Assembly (NCBI RefSeq): GCF_031755915.1
Contig: NC_083388.1
Location: forward strand, 9,547,001 to 9,611,000
DNA length: 64,000 nucleotides
Direction: 5' to 3'
From: Ziziphus jujuba
Taxonomy: Eukaryota; Streptophyta; Magnoliopsida; Rosales; Rhamnaceae
Shown: in pieces, positions 49,086-60,141 of the stretch
Numbering within the stretch: position 1 is the stretch's first letter
Layout of the letters: each line of letters begins with the position of its first letter
Notes under the pieces: model-generated
Told to the model about the DNA's origin: nothing
The model's input: the letters and a program-made list of their open reading frames with translations, nothing else
Database searches by the model: none
Program-made: the position numbers and the translations under genes

Positions 49086-51759
49086 AATTTTAATATACTA
49101 GGATCAAATATAAGAGTGTTGTTCCTATCTGATTGTTGGTAAGCGATTAAAAAAAAAAAATTTCAAACTAAAGCAATCATCACAATATAAAAAAAGATAA
49201 AGAAAAAACTAAATTCATCTTACTGTTTCATATTTTTAAGCTTCCATAATTTGTGAATAATTATTATATCTGCAATCCTAATTTTAAATGGAATATAAAT
49301 TAGATGAATATATTTAAAATATTATTTGAGAGAAAGAATGAGACTTTATAAAGAAATTATTTAAATAAATTTAGTTAACAAATATCCTTAATAGTATTTT
49401 TAAATAGAAATAAAAATATAAATCAATAATAAAACTGTATAGAATGCAAATGGTAGTGCAATTAGAACTACTTTATATATTATTTATTTATTATAAATTT
49501 AATTAAATATTAATTTATATATTAATAGGTTTTAAAAGATTTTTGAAAAAAATTATTATCATTTACCAAATTTATTAATTTCTTACAAGGGTCCAAATTA
49601 AAAGCAAACAAATTAATTTATTTAACGAATTCATTCATTCAAAAGATACTCATTTATGGAGCTTTTACTATACAAACTTTTTTTTATATAATTATTTTAC
49701 TATTCACATGGAAGTAGATGAATGGTGGAACAGACAATGAGATGTATGCTATGACTTCACAAATAAGGGCGAGTGAATTACTTTAATATACAACACCACA
49801 ACTGTTATCCTCTTATAATGGTAGTGATACACATTACCCAAAAAACAAAAAATAATGGTAGTAATACATAATAATCCGCAAATGGATAAACAAAGGATGG
49901 AGGAAAAAAGAAGAAGATGAAAATGGATAAATAGATTCTTATTGATTGAAAATAACAGAGTCATCAATTTGACAAGGTCTGTATAAATTGAGGATATGTA
50001 TAATTTTTCATAAATTTATTTGCTCAAATTAATTTTTAAAAATGAATTTGTTGCTGTTGTAATGAATAAAAAATATAAATTTTCACAAAGCTTTGTTTAA
50101 TTTGTTTTTTTTTTTTTTTCCTAACTTATTTCATTTCTTTTCCCCTAGGAGATTTATTTCAACCAAATTGATGAAACTTTACGAATATTGGTAATGATTA
50201 AAAACAACAACAATACTATTTTCATACTGTACCATATAATACTTTATTTTATTTTCTGCTTTTGGTTTTTCTTGCTATTCTTTTTCTTGTCAACCTACAA
50301 TGCTTGTGGATGAAAGTTATTGTGTACTTGAACACCGGCTGAAAACGTATATGAGAGAGATATGGGAACTGTGATGATAACACATTTTGGGGCCAATAAT
50401 AGTAGAGCAAGGCCCATCTCTTTAAGACCTACGATATTTATCGTTTCTACATAGTCATCAAACCATGGACCAAGTGGGTCCAAAATTAGGTTGAGTGGGC
50501 CTAATCAAATGACTAATGAGTGACATTTGAGAGGTCATTTCAAACTGCTTATGATTTGGCCGATCATAATAAACTGGCCTCCTATTTCCAATCCAATGTG
50601 AGCTGATTTAGGCGATATGGTGGATGTCTAATGACTTTGTCCCTTCTTTATACCTTCATATACCCTTGATTTTTTATAGTAGTTTCGACAAATTCACTGA
50701 ACAAAGATTATTATGAAAGTGCATTGTATATTATTACCAACAAAAAAAAAAAAAAAAAGGTGCATTGTATATATCAAATTAAAAGCAATTATATAAAAGA
50801 ATGGATCCAAGGCTTGGCTTTTTGTTTATGGACCAACATAGAAATGTGCATGTACACTTTATCTTATATAGTGTGTAACCACGGAGAGAAAAGGGTATTT
50901 CCAATGCAACACGTCTTTGGGGACTTAAAAAAGTAAAATTATTTTGTTTAAAAAATGATATTAATTGCTCATGGAAATATCAATCATGGTGGGTCACATA
51001 TTATGATTGAATACCACTTAAAGGCAGTTTGGGCCTTACGGAATTAAATTGTGGAAGAGTGTTGAGATACACAACAATTAGGGTAAATTTTTTAAAACAT
51101 TCATTCGATGATGGTGTTAATTAAACTAATATTTGATTGACAAAAACTTATGGTTTTTAGATAGGGAGAGAGCATGAGAAAAAAAAAATACATAAAAAAG
51201 AAAATAGAGGAATATGTGTAATTTGTATAGGGGATTAATATTGTTATAATTTTTTTTATAGAGGATTAATATTGGTCACCTACCTTTCAATTGGGCCTAA
51301 ATATAATTTAACCCCTTTTAGCTTTAAAAATATTATGAACCTCAAAGAAATGAAACAAGGAAAACAAACCCCTTGTTTATCAAAAAAAAAAAAGGAAAAA
51401 AAAAACACATTTACAACTTAGTGCCCTCTAGTTTGGAGAAATATATTTTCTACCTTCAAATTTGAAAATTTCAATTTTAGCCTTCAAGTTTTAATTTGTT
51501 GCATTTTGATCCAACTGGAATTATTGGCTAATGGTAATTAACAATTTTGTCATATTTAACCAATATTAAATGCAATTTGTTATAATTAAGACTCTCTAAT
51601 TTTAATTTGTTGTAATTTGACTCTCTATTTTAAAAAAATTACGTTTAATGCTCTTGAACCATTAACCACAAGAACGGAACCAGAACGTTTAGTCCAGGGG
51701 AAAGAAGTGTAAAAGAAAAAAAATTATAATAATTCAAATGTGAAACTTTTTTCTATGTT

Positions 51760-51760
<1 letters not shown>

Positions 51761-51851
<91 letters not shown>

Positions 51852-51859
51852 AATAATAA
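51761..51859. repeat. (TAA)n-(TTA)n microsatellite palindrome
   Basis: About 12 TAA units run directly into about 17 TTA units and then back to TAA. The two arms are exact inverted complements and could fold as a hairpin of more than 30 base pairs. Confidence 0.95.
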
Positions 51860-53725
51860 AGAAAGGGTGCAAAGTTAATACAACTAGGAAGGAAAAATGT
51901 GATGCAAAGAAAATTGGGAAAAAAATATTGAAAAATATCATAAATGTTTGTCTATGGTGGACCAATTTTGCAAAAATCTTGGTATATCGTAACAATAAAT
52001 TTCATGAAACTATATATGGTAGCTTATTATTGTGGGGGGCCAACACTTTCCTTTTTCTTTATTTTAGAATTCTTTGGAATACTATAAAAGCGAAAAGTAT
52101 TGAGTTTTGGAAGGAGGGTGGCCATGGCCGCTTTTTGCCTATATGCAATTCCATTTATGATTAACTTCCATGTGTTAAAATTTTGAAAAATGCTATTTGT
52201 TTATTATTGGTATATGATCACCATTAAAATCTATATATCATTTTAATAGTTATTATTAAATGATTATTTTTAAAATTTTAAAATAATAAAATTAAATATC
52301 TCAATTAAAATTTATTATATAAAATTGTAATGGTGACAAATCACAAAATTTTAAAAATCCATTTGGACTAAAATGGAATATATTTGGGATGTTTTATATT
52401 TGAGGGCCAAAAGTGTATACTTTTTATACACAAGTTATTAAAATGCAATTAATTTAACAAAAAATCATTAACATTTCTTTTCTAGTTTTTAAAAAAACAT
52501 TATTTTTCTCCTTTATTATTTTATATATACATCAATCATTAATATCATCTAGAGTCCCTTATGTGAATGCTAGATGTAATATTTAACATATAAGAGTTTA
52601 AATTATAAATTAATGCAAATTTCATAAATCTAGATTAAACGTTGAAGGTGTCTATGAATGTGAAAAGGATTTGCAAAATGTAGAGAGTATTTTGTGAGCC
52701 AACAAAAAAATTAAGTTTTTTTTTTTTTTTTGGAAAAAAAGAAAAAAAGAAAAAAAGAAAATTGCTGTTGAATAATGATACTTTCCACTCGTTGGGCCAT
52801 CAAACTTATGAAGACAGTAAAACATAGTAGCAAGTTTAATTATAATCAGACTTTAACTTCTTCTCTTTTCTTTTCTTTTTATCTTCTTTATTGAACTAAT
52901 TTGAGTAATGTAGTTGATGAGTAGTCAATTGAAAGTGCAAAGTAATTATGGTCATAATTGTGACCATTCATTTACTGTAAATAGAGGCCCATTGTATAAT
53001 GTATGTCAAAGTCATAAAAAAAAAAGGTTAAATTAATAAATTATATAATAATGTCATTGAGATTTTTTTTTTTTAACTAGTTTTAGTCCCGTTAAATTTT
53101 AATATTAATTTTATAATTTAGCAATATAATTAAAAAATTGCAAATAAAATTAAGTAGAAATATAACCGGTAATATATTAATTGAGGATTAAAAATAAGAA
53201 ATAATTTAATTTTTTTTTTCCCTTAAAACAATATATTTCTTCAAATGACACCGAATAGTACAACCAAGAACCGACCCTAAAAACTGGGCAAGCGAATAAA
53301 ACAAACACAAGTAATGAAAATATCAAAAACGACAACTAGAAGAAAAAAATATAATTAAAAAAAAAAAAAAAGTGAATGTATGATCAATGTTTGGCTAAAA
53401 TTTGCCAAACAACTGAGCCAAATACATGAGGTTAAAGTAGCAACATAGAGAAAGAGCAACCTATAACCTAATTGAAAGAGAGAAAAGAGACAGTCAAAAA
53501 GGAAGCTCTGCGTGATCTATAAGACTACTATATACACCAACCTGCATCGAATTTGACGAAGCAGGAAAAAAGGTGTCACAGAACAGCTGAATAGGGCGGT
53601 TAACGAGGCGGCGCTGAAAGGTGGCGGCACCTTATATTTTGCGACAATCAAATAACAGTACCAGCCTTTTATATTAGAATTATAATATACATTAAAGCCT
53701 ATTATATTTCTGGTTATGTTTTCTT

Positions 53726-53756
53726 CCCCCCCCCCCCCCCCCAAAAAAAAAAAAAA
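53726..53756. repeat. C17-A14 homopolymer junction
   Basis: Seventeen C residues (53726-53742) are followed directly by fourteen A residues, then further A-rich DNA. This is unusual in DNA this AT-rich. Confidence 0.95.
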
Positions 53757-54136
53757 GAAAAAAAAAAGAAAAAAGAAAAAAGAAAAGAAGGCCTTTTTAT
53801 ATTAGCGCTAGCCAGGTGCATAACCATATTATTTATGCATTATTATATAAAACTACACGCATCACGCATGCATGAAAATACGAAATGCACCACCTATTAT
53901 CCGAGAAAAATTTACATGTATCGGTTACACTACAATATGTGTTCGTTAACAGTTATTTATCATGTGTAACTCTATATTGAATAATAAATTATTAAATATT
54001 TAATTATGATTGATTTGTTGCACTATGCTATCCATGTAAATATTACAATCAAATTATTTTCATATTCATGGATGGCCTGCTTTTCTTGTTGTATTATTGT
54101 TTGTCGTCAAACAGAGTCTATTATAAGGGTTACTGG

Positions 54137-54204
54137 GGTGTGTGTGTGTGTGTGTGTGCATGGTGTGTTTGGTGTGTTTCTCTCTCTCTCTCTCTCTCTC
54201 TCTC
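54137..54204. repeat. (GT)n and (CT)n compound microsatellite
   Basis: A GT run at about 54137-54159 is followed after a GT-rich spacer by a CT run at about 54178-54204. The open frames that overlap it on both strands are repeat-derived. Confidence 0.9.
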
Positions 54205-54380
54205 CCCCCACGTTCTCCTTTAACCACCTTCTTAATCTCTTCTATCCTCCAGTTTGTCTGGCTTTCGTTTTGAATATTGCGATGTATTAACTTGTCATCA
54301 ATAAATATGGAATTTGCAGCTGACATGACAATAATGGATTTAGTTGCATTTAAATTCATTTTGACTTTTTAAAATTAAAA

Positions 54381-55550
54381 GATATTGTCATAGCAAGTTT
54401 CTAAACTATATAAGTTGTATCATTTAACTCTCCAAACCTTTCTTTTAGCAATTAAGTCCTCAAACTCATTACAATAGTGCATCGTCAGGAGAAAATCAAA
54501 ATTCGATCCAAATGGATAACAGCATATGCACCTGACAGTCAGGTGGCCATTGGACAAAGATATTGAAGGTCATTTGCCACCTATATTCTCATACTTCCTC
54601 ATAAATCGGTCATTTATTCAGGAAAATTCTAACTCCGCTGACTGGTAAAATCTCCATATCTCCATCTTATACATCTATGTGTTTGGATTTTAGTTGACAA
54701 ATTTGAACTTTCTTTTTTTTTTTTTTTTGGTTCAACAAATATATATATATATATATTTGGTGTGAAGGTTCAAGATGAAGAAAGGCAAATTGGAGAAGTT
54801 TGACATGCTTATGGCTCTGTGCAGGCAAAGATTGATTCAAATTCCAATTGGTATTGGGTTTCTGTATTTAATGCTTGTCATTGTGGAAATTCCACTTATG
54901 TACAGAGGTGGGCTGTTTTTTAGGAGTCTAATGCTTGACATGCTTATGGCTCTATCCAATATGCTGAATATGGAGGAAAACTTGAAGAAAGAGAAAATTC
55001 GACTCATAAAAGCTAAGTCAGAAAACCACCAAAAACGGAATTAGTAGAAGAAATGGATTTGGTGTTAATTTACAACGAAAATCTGAAAAATGAAAAAAAA
55101 TAAATAAATTAATAAAAATCCCTATGAGTAAGAGCGGATCCAAATTCCAAACCCCATACAAATTCAACCCCATAAAATCTTTAATATTTTATTTTTCTAC
55201 TCTTAAAACAAAAGTTGAATTTTATTTATTTTATATGATTTCCATTTAAAAACGGGATTAAATTTTCATAAACAAATCATCTCAAACCATCATCGTTAAA
55301 GCCAAAGTTGCATAGTTTTATCACAGGGAATGGGAAAATTATGGGTGGCAAGTGACCTTTAAATACCTTTGTCAAATGGCCATATGACTTTTTCGTACAC
55401 ATTCTATTAGAGATTTAGATTGAATTTTAATTTTGTTTTTGATTATATACAATTGTAATGAGTTTAAGGATTTAACTATTACAAAAAAAAATTTTAGGGA
55501 GCTAAATGATGCAACCTATATAGTTAAAGGACTTGCTGTAGCAATTTCTC
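54381..55550. mobile_element. Pack-MULE: Mutator-like element carrying a captured host gene fragment
   Basis: The element has long terminal inverted repeats of about 215 bp. The left end begins GATATTGTCATAGCAAGT and the right end, on the opposite strand, begins GAGAAATTGCTACAGCAAGT. The two arms stay alignable through ACTATATA(A/G)GTTG(T/C)ATCATTTA(A/G)C, CTCATTACAAT, and finally GGCCATT(G/T)GACAAAG(A/G)TATT and GGTCA(T/C)TTGCCACC at 54542-54585 and about 55344-55381. The 11-base sequence TAAAATTAAAA lies exactly outside both ends (54370-54380 and 55551-55561), within the 8-12 bp range of Mutator target duplications. No transposase is inside. The interior holds a gene-derived open frame at 54775-55044. 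All three features together define a Pack-MULE, which would have been moved by an autonomous MuDR element elsewhere. Confidence 0.85.
54775..55044 (+). pseudogene. Captured N-terminal fragment of a hydroxyproline O-galactosyltransferase-like gene
   Basis: An 89-codon open frame begins MKKGKLEKFDMLMALCRQRL and continues IQIPIGIGFLYLMLVIVEIP. This resembles the short cytoplasmic tail and Golgi membrane anchor of plant beta-1,3-galactosyltransferases of the GALT type, which have a basic start, a RQR.IQI motif and L..VEIP...R after the anchor. The membrane segment is about residues 22-40. Beyond residue about 46 the sequence departs from the family: a second DMLMALS block looks like an echo of residues 10-16, and the rest is Lys/Glu-rich. 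The galectin-like and glycosyltransferase domains are absent, so it cannot be an active enzyme. It sits wholly between the inverted repeats of the Pack-MULE. Whether it is transcribed is unknown. Family assignment is by recall of the N-terminal motif. Confidence 0.6.
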
Positions 55551-55561
55551 TAAAATTAAAA

Positions 55562-58300
55562 AAGGTGAACATATAATTCATAAAGAATAGCATTTTATTA
55601 ATTTTCGTTTTTTTTTTCTTTTGCTTTTGCAGTTATTGTAATTGAGTATATTTGGGTTAATAAATTTGGTGAGGTGGCATACAGTTGTAGTTACGAAGTG
55701 GAAAATCAAGATCAAGAGTATACTTGAGCAGTAGGGAGTCAGGGTATTAACTAAAGTTTTGGGGGAAAGAAAAAAAAATTGGAACAGAATTTGAATGAAG
55801 TTGTTCCTAAAATCTATTGTGGAATTGAGTTCAATAATACCATAAATTTTGAAAAAAAATAAAAAAATCAAAGTACTCAATAGACCAATTATGGCCATTA
55901 TAAGAAAAAAAAATAATAATAATAATAAATAAATACAGTTGCTGCATAAGTGCTAGCTCGCGCGCGGTAGCGATTTCCAATGGAGAATATATAGAGGTGA
56001 GATCCAATTTAATAGTAATTAAGGAAATACATATTTGTAGAAAATGGCGTTTGAGTGCTTTCAAATACTCTTCAATTGTGGAGCAATAACATCAACGTAA
56101 AGTTTTTTTTTTTTTTTTTTTTTTTTGACATTCTCAATCATTAAAGTAAAAAGGCACAAGAATTAAATTATTATAATGAAGTTCATAATTAATTATAATG
56201 TTTACTTTGTTCTGTAAAATATAAAAAGCACTATTTTGTATTTTCAAAAACCAGAAAATTTGTATTGCTGAACCCAAAATAATTTGATTATCAATTAGTT
56301 CGTTCTCTCTGTTACTCTTTTCATTGATTTTTGCATGTGGTCTACACAATCAGACGTACATCCAGATGATATTTTCAATACAGATATGAAACCAAACCAT
56401 TATTATGATAAAGTTTTATGCTACAAATGTTATCTGTTTTCTATACTCAATAAAAAAACACAAAACAGAGAAGGCAACGACAAAATTAGCTAACAGCAAC
56501 TAGTACAGCCTCAGGAGAAATGGCCCGGATAAACATCAGCAGCATTGATTTTAGCATCATTTGCGGAGACTGGCGCTGTTGGAGCCTAATATTTGTAGTC
56601 TTTTTTTATTTTTTTAATTTTTATTTTTAATATTAATAATATATATATATATATATATATATAGTCTTTTGGTGGTCGAGTTATGGTGATCTTTTGTGCT
56701 TCAATTATTCTTGAAAAGTCTCTTGCTTTGTGGGCACAGACATGAGACAAAAAAAAGCTTGTTTGTTCCCTCTATAATGTTCTTTTAGCTGGCGCTATAC
56801 CAGGAATAGGTCAAGCGATAGAGTCATCAAACTTCTATTTTGCCCAGAAATAAAATATCTTATGATTTCTTATATCCATATATTTGATGGCAATGGCAGA
56901 GATATTGAAGACCTTCAATTTGTTTGGCAAACTTTAAGTCTCAATGTGTTGCTAATAAAGGGGCTATAATTCTCGAGCAACTATAGAAAATATATATATG
57001 TATATATATAAAAATATACACATATGCAACGTATTTTGTAGATATATAGAATGCTCTTTCTCAATTTTCATAGTTCATTTATGCGTAATGGTAAAGTTTT
57101 TGCTTCAACAATCACAAAAGAACAAGCTTTGTTTTTTGTTTTTTTTTGATACAGCACGAAAGAAAAAGATTCTACTGTAATAGGGAAGATGAAATAGATG
57201 AATTTAAGCAGTACATTTTTTTTTTTTTTTTTTTTTAAAGTAGGTACTAGCGGTACTTCAAACAACAAATCAAGAACAGGTACCGATCAAAACATTTAAC
57301 ACATTTCATAGTACTTTTTTGTCTGAAGCAGAATCTTTTTAACCAATGAAGCAGATATATCTATATCAAGATACTGGAGATGAGATTTGTGTAATTTAAC
57401 CGAAAACATTTTCGATCAGTTTTCAGTTGAATTCAGTTAAGACCTTAGAGAAATTCTTTGAGAAATACATATAGTTTAAGCATACAAAATCCCTTTTAAC
57501 TCACTTGTACTTAACACATTAGAACATTTAAGCAAACATGAAAAAGTGTGCCTTATTCCGAGTTCTAGAGCCACATGATGAACAACCTGATATAAAGTAT
57601 GAAAGCATATTTTAAATTAATTCTATATGATGTAACTTGAGTAAAACAAGTTAACAAATCCATCAAATTCACTCAGTATTAGTTCCAATAATTAATATTG
57701 AATGCCTCTGAAACTGTCCCCCTTGAGATTGTTCTCCTTTTTCCTGTCGCAGGCTTTGTTTTTATCTAAACACCAATATTCTCCAAATTCAATAGACGGC
57801 AATTTGTTTACCGAAAGCATTTGTACATATTTTCTCAGGAACCAAACACGGTATACAATATATACAATGTCAAGAGGATTTGAATAAAACAATAGTTACA
57901 ATACCTTTTTCCTGAGGCTGCATCTTCATATAATCTGGTTCAGGAGCTGTGGTTGGTGCATAGTAAGAAGTGATAGTGAAGAAGCTGGTGTGCACTCAAC
58001 TAGACTACTCTCTCTCAGCCATAAACGCCAATATATCCTCTTAACTTCTAACCATTCGCCATTCACCAAACAAAACACAGCCTAGAGTGCCATAGACCCT
58101 TCATCTTCATCACTCTGCAAACCCATCTCTGCTCTCACTTCAATTCCCAAAGCCTAGCCCTTACCTACACCTTACAACCCAACCGCCTGTCTTTTTTCTC
58201 CCCCAATGACTTTTCTACCCTTTCAATCTCAATTCTCTGTCATTCCCGAGACACATCTAACACATTAAGGAACAAAAAATATCACCCTCACACCCTTCAT
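55562..58300. other. Intergenic region between the Pack-MULE and WOX2
   Basis: Mostly AT-rich, with poly(T) runs (56104-56126 and 57218-57235) and a (TA)n tract at 56640-56662. Short exon-like pieces on the minus strand near 57907-57990 and 56500-56592 are noted as a finding. No complete gene can be supported. Confidence 0.5.
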
Positions 58301-58484
58301 AGAACATAGCAAAAGGGTTTATGGGCTCCATTGTCATTTTAACAGATTTCGAACCACGAAAACCATCCTCTAAAGCCTCTCTCTCTCCTCAGCCGCTACC
58401 CGCCATGTTTTCAGAGATATCCAGCGCCAAAAACAATACGCATGTCAATCTCTCTTACCCGCATTCGTTTGACTCTCTATGTCC

Positions 58485-58605
58485 CTCTATAAATGAGTAC
58501 AAAAGCCATGCAAGAAAAATAAAAATAAAAAAAGTAACCGTTCAAAACCCTTTTTGTGTGTCTTCCATCTCTATTTTTCTCTCTGGCTATTTTATACTAT
58601 AAAAA
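58485..58605 (+). promoter_or_regulatory. Putative WOX2 core promoter (two TATA candidates)
   Basis: CTCTATAAATGAG at 58485-58497 and CTATAAAAACG at about 58597-58607 both match plant TATA boxes upstream of the WOX2 ATG at 58654. The first would give a leader of about 130 bases, the second about 25. The upstream 300 bases are CT- and C-rich, as in many plant promoters. Confidence 0.45.
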
Positions 58606-58653
58606 CGAGAAACTCCATTAAGGAAAAACCCAGCTGAGAATTTTTACAAGCAC

Positions 58654-59957
58654 ATGGAGGGTGACAACATTGTAAACAACGGTAGTGGTGGTTCCGGTGG
58701 AACTCCGGCGAGTTCACGGTGGAACCCCACAAAGGAGCAGATAAATATGCTAGAGAATTTGTATATGCAAGGGATAAGAACACCCAGTGCCGAGCAAATA
58801 CAGCAGATAACAAGCAGGCTGAGAGCTTTCGGTCACATAGAGGGTAAGAATGTCTTCTATTGGTTTCAGAATCACAAGGCCAGGCAAAGGCAGAAACAGA
58901 AGCAAGAAAGCTTGGCTTATATCAATCGGTTTCTTCACAGGACTCAGCCAATTTTTCCTTCTCATCCTTGCTCTAATGGTTAGTTTTTTTTTTTTTTTTT
59001 TAATCAATTTTTTTCTTTTTGGGTTCTCTTGTTTATTTCTTCGTTCTTGTTCTTTTTGTTCTTCTTCTTTTTTTTTCTGTTTATAAGTTCTTTTTCGTTG
59101 CAGAGTTCGTGTGTTTTTATTTGCTTTGATTATTTTATTGTATATTTTTGTATTTTAGCTCCAAGCTTTCTGTTCATGCAAACAAGCTCGTTTAATGTGT
59201 AACTGAATATAATAAATATATAAATAGAATATAAAGTTTAGAACTCTGAATTTCACTCTCTTTAATATAAAGTTTTTTTCTAACCATTGTCATTGAGGCA
59301 TTGGGTAAAAGGCCTATCATATTTAAAACTTTTATCAACACAATGACCCGTCTCTTTCCAACTGCTTTTTGCTGCCCTGCCAAGCCTTTGGATAAGAAGA
59401 AGAATCTAATTGCATGTTCCTTTTGCTTGTTAATTAGTTAATCTGAAATGGGGTTCTTCTTTTTTTTTTTTTTTTTATAATATATATATATATATATATG
59501 TATATTTTCAGTGGTTTGCGGTCCATATTTCTTACCGGTACAGTCTGATATGGGCTTCAATCAACAACATATTCCAAAAGTGCCTCTATCAGGAGGCATA
59601 AGGAGGAGACTAAAAACCCATCAGAAAATGGACAAATCAAGAACCAGCTGTGGAGTAGCTGTGTCTCAGCAAGTCACAAACCGAACGATCAGCAACCCCA
59701 TTAATCAAGAAACACGTGCACTCTTTCCTTTGCACCCAACAGGGATTTTACAAGGGAAAGAGGACCAAAACCACCTTTGTGTTTTGGCTGATCAGACTAG
59801 TACTTCTCCGACTACCACTGCTACACCTTCTAGCTCTTCTGAGGTTGAAGAAAGTCCAGCTGGTGATCACCAATATTTCTATAACTTTTTCTGTGGAGAA
59901 CAAGGTTTTTGTGACAGTAGTACTACTACTATTACTACCACCACCACTACTGATTGA
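58654..59957 (+). CDS. WOX2: WUSCHEL-related homeobox 2 transcription factor
   Basis: Coding is join(58654..58978, 59512..59957), 256 residues. The intron (58979-59511) has GT...TTTTCAG ends and splits a valine codon, restoring the CSNV junction that I know from WOX2. The WUS-type homeodomain spans about residues 20-84, with [10 protein letters not shown] at its start, the longer loop typical of WOX proteins, and recognition helix [15 protein letters not shown] at about 66-80. [18 protein letters not shown] just after the homeodomain is closer to WOX2 than to WUS, WOX4 or WOX5. A WUS box, TRALFPLHP, is at about 177-185. The tail is Ser/Thr-rich and acidic, with a FYNFFCGE block and a short threonine run. 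In known plants WOX2 is a nuclear regulator that acts in the apical lineage of the early embryo. Nothing looks damaged. Confidence 0.96.
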
Positions 59958-60107
59958 ACCGTGAAAACCTTGGATATGACAGATCAATTATTGATCTAGT
60001 GGTTTTTTGTTTCTTAGGGTGTAATTTTCAAATGGGGTTGCAGAGATATGGTAAAATGTTCCAAAAGTCTTCGGTGATCTATTTCTTTTTCTTTTCCACA
60101 CACACAC

Positions 60108-60108
<1 letters not shown>

Positions 60109-60139
<31 letters not shown>
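60109..60139 (+). repeat. C31 homopolymer in the WOX2 3' flank
   Basis: A (CA)n stretch runs into 31 consecutive C residues about 150 bases after the WOX2 stop codon, probably within the 3' untranslated region. It is the longest C run in the window. Confidence 0.95.

Positions 60140-60141
<2 letters not shown>

Larger units (their letters stand above)
46681..54369. other. Upstream region of the membrane protein gene and intergenic DNA
   Basis: A (GA)n tract at 47222-47242 lies about 570 bases upstream of the membrane protein start and may belong to its promoter or leader. Beyond that I see no gene. The region is AT-rich and holds a tandem duplication (48920-49085), an (AAT)n/(ATT)n palindrome (51761-51859), a C17-A14 run (53726-53756), and GT and CT microsatellites at 54137-54204. 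Confidence 0.55.

Noticed and set aside
53517..53744. 75-codon minus-strand frame with a PPPFSAASLTALFS stretch
   Set aside because: It starts in the poly(C) run and resembles no family that I know; the GC-rich core is too short to judge.
58321..58602. 93-codon plus-strand frame just upstream of WOX2
   Set aside because: It spans one of the candidate TATA boxes, is CT-rich promoter sequence, and has no motif.
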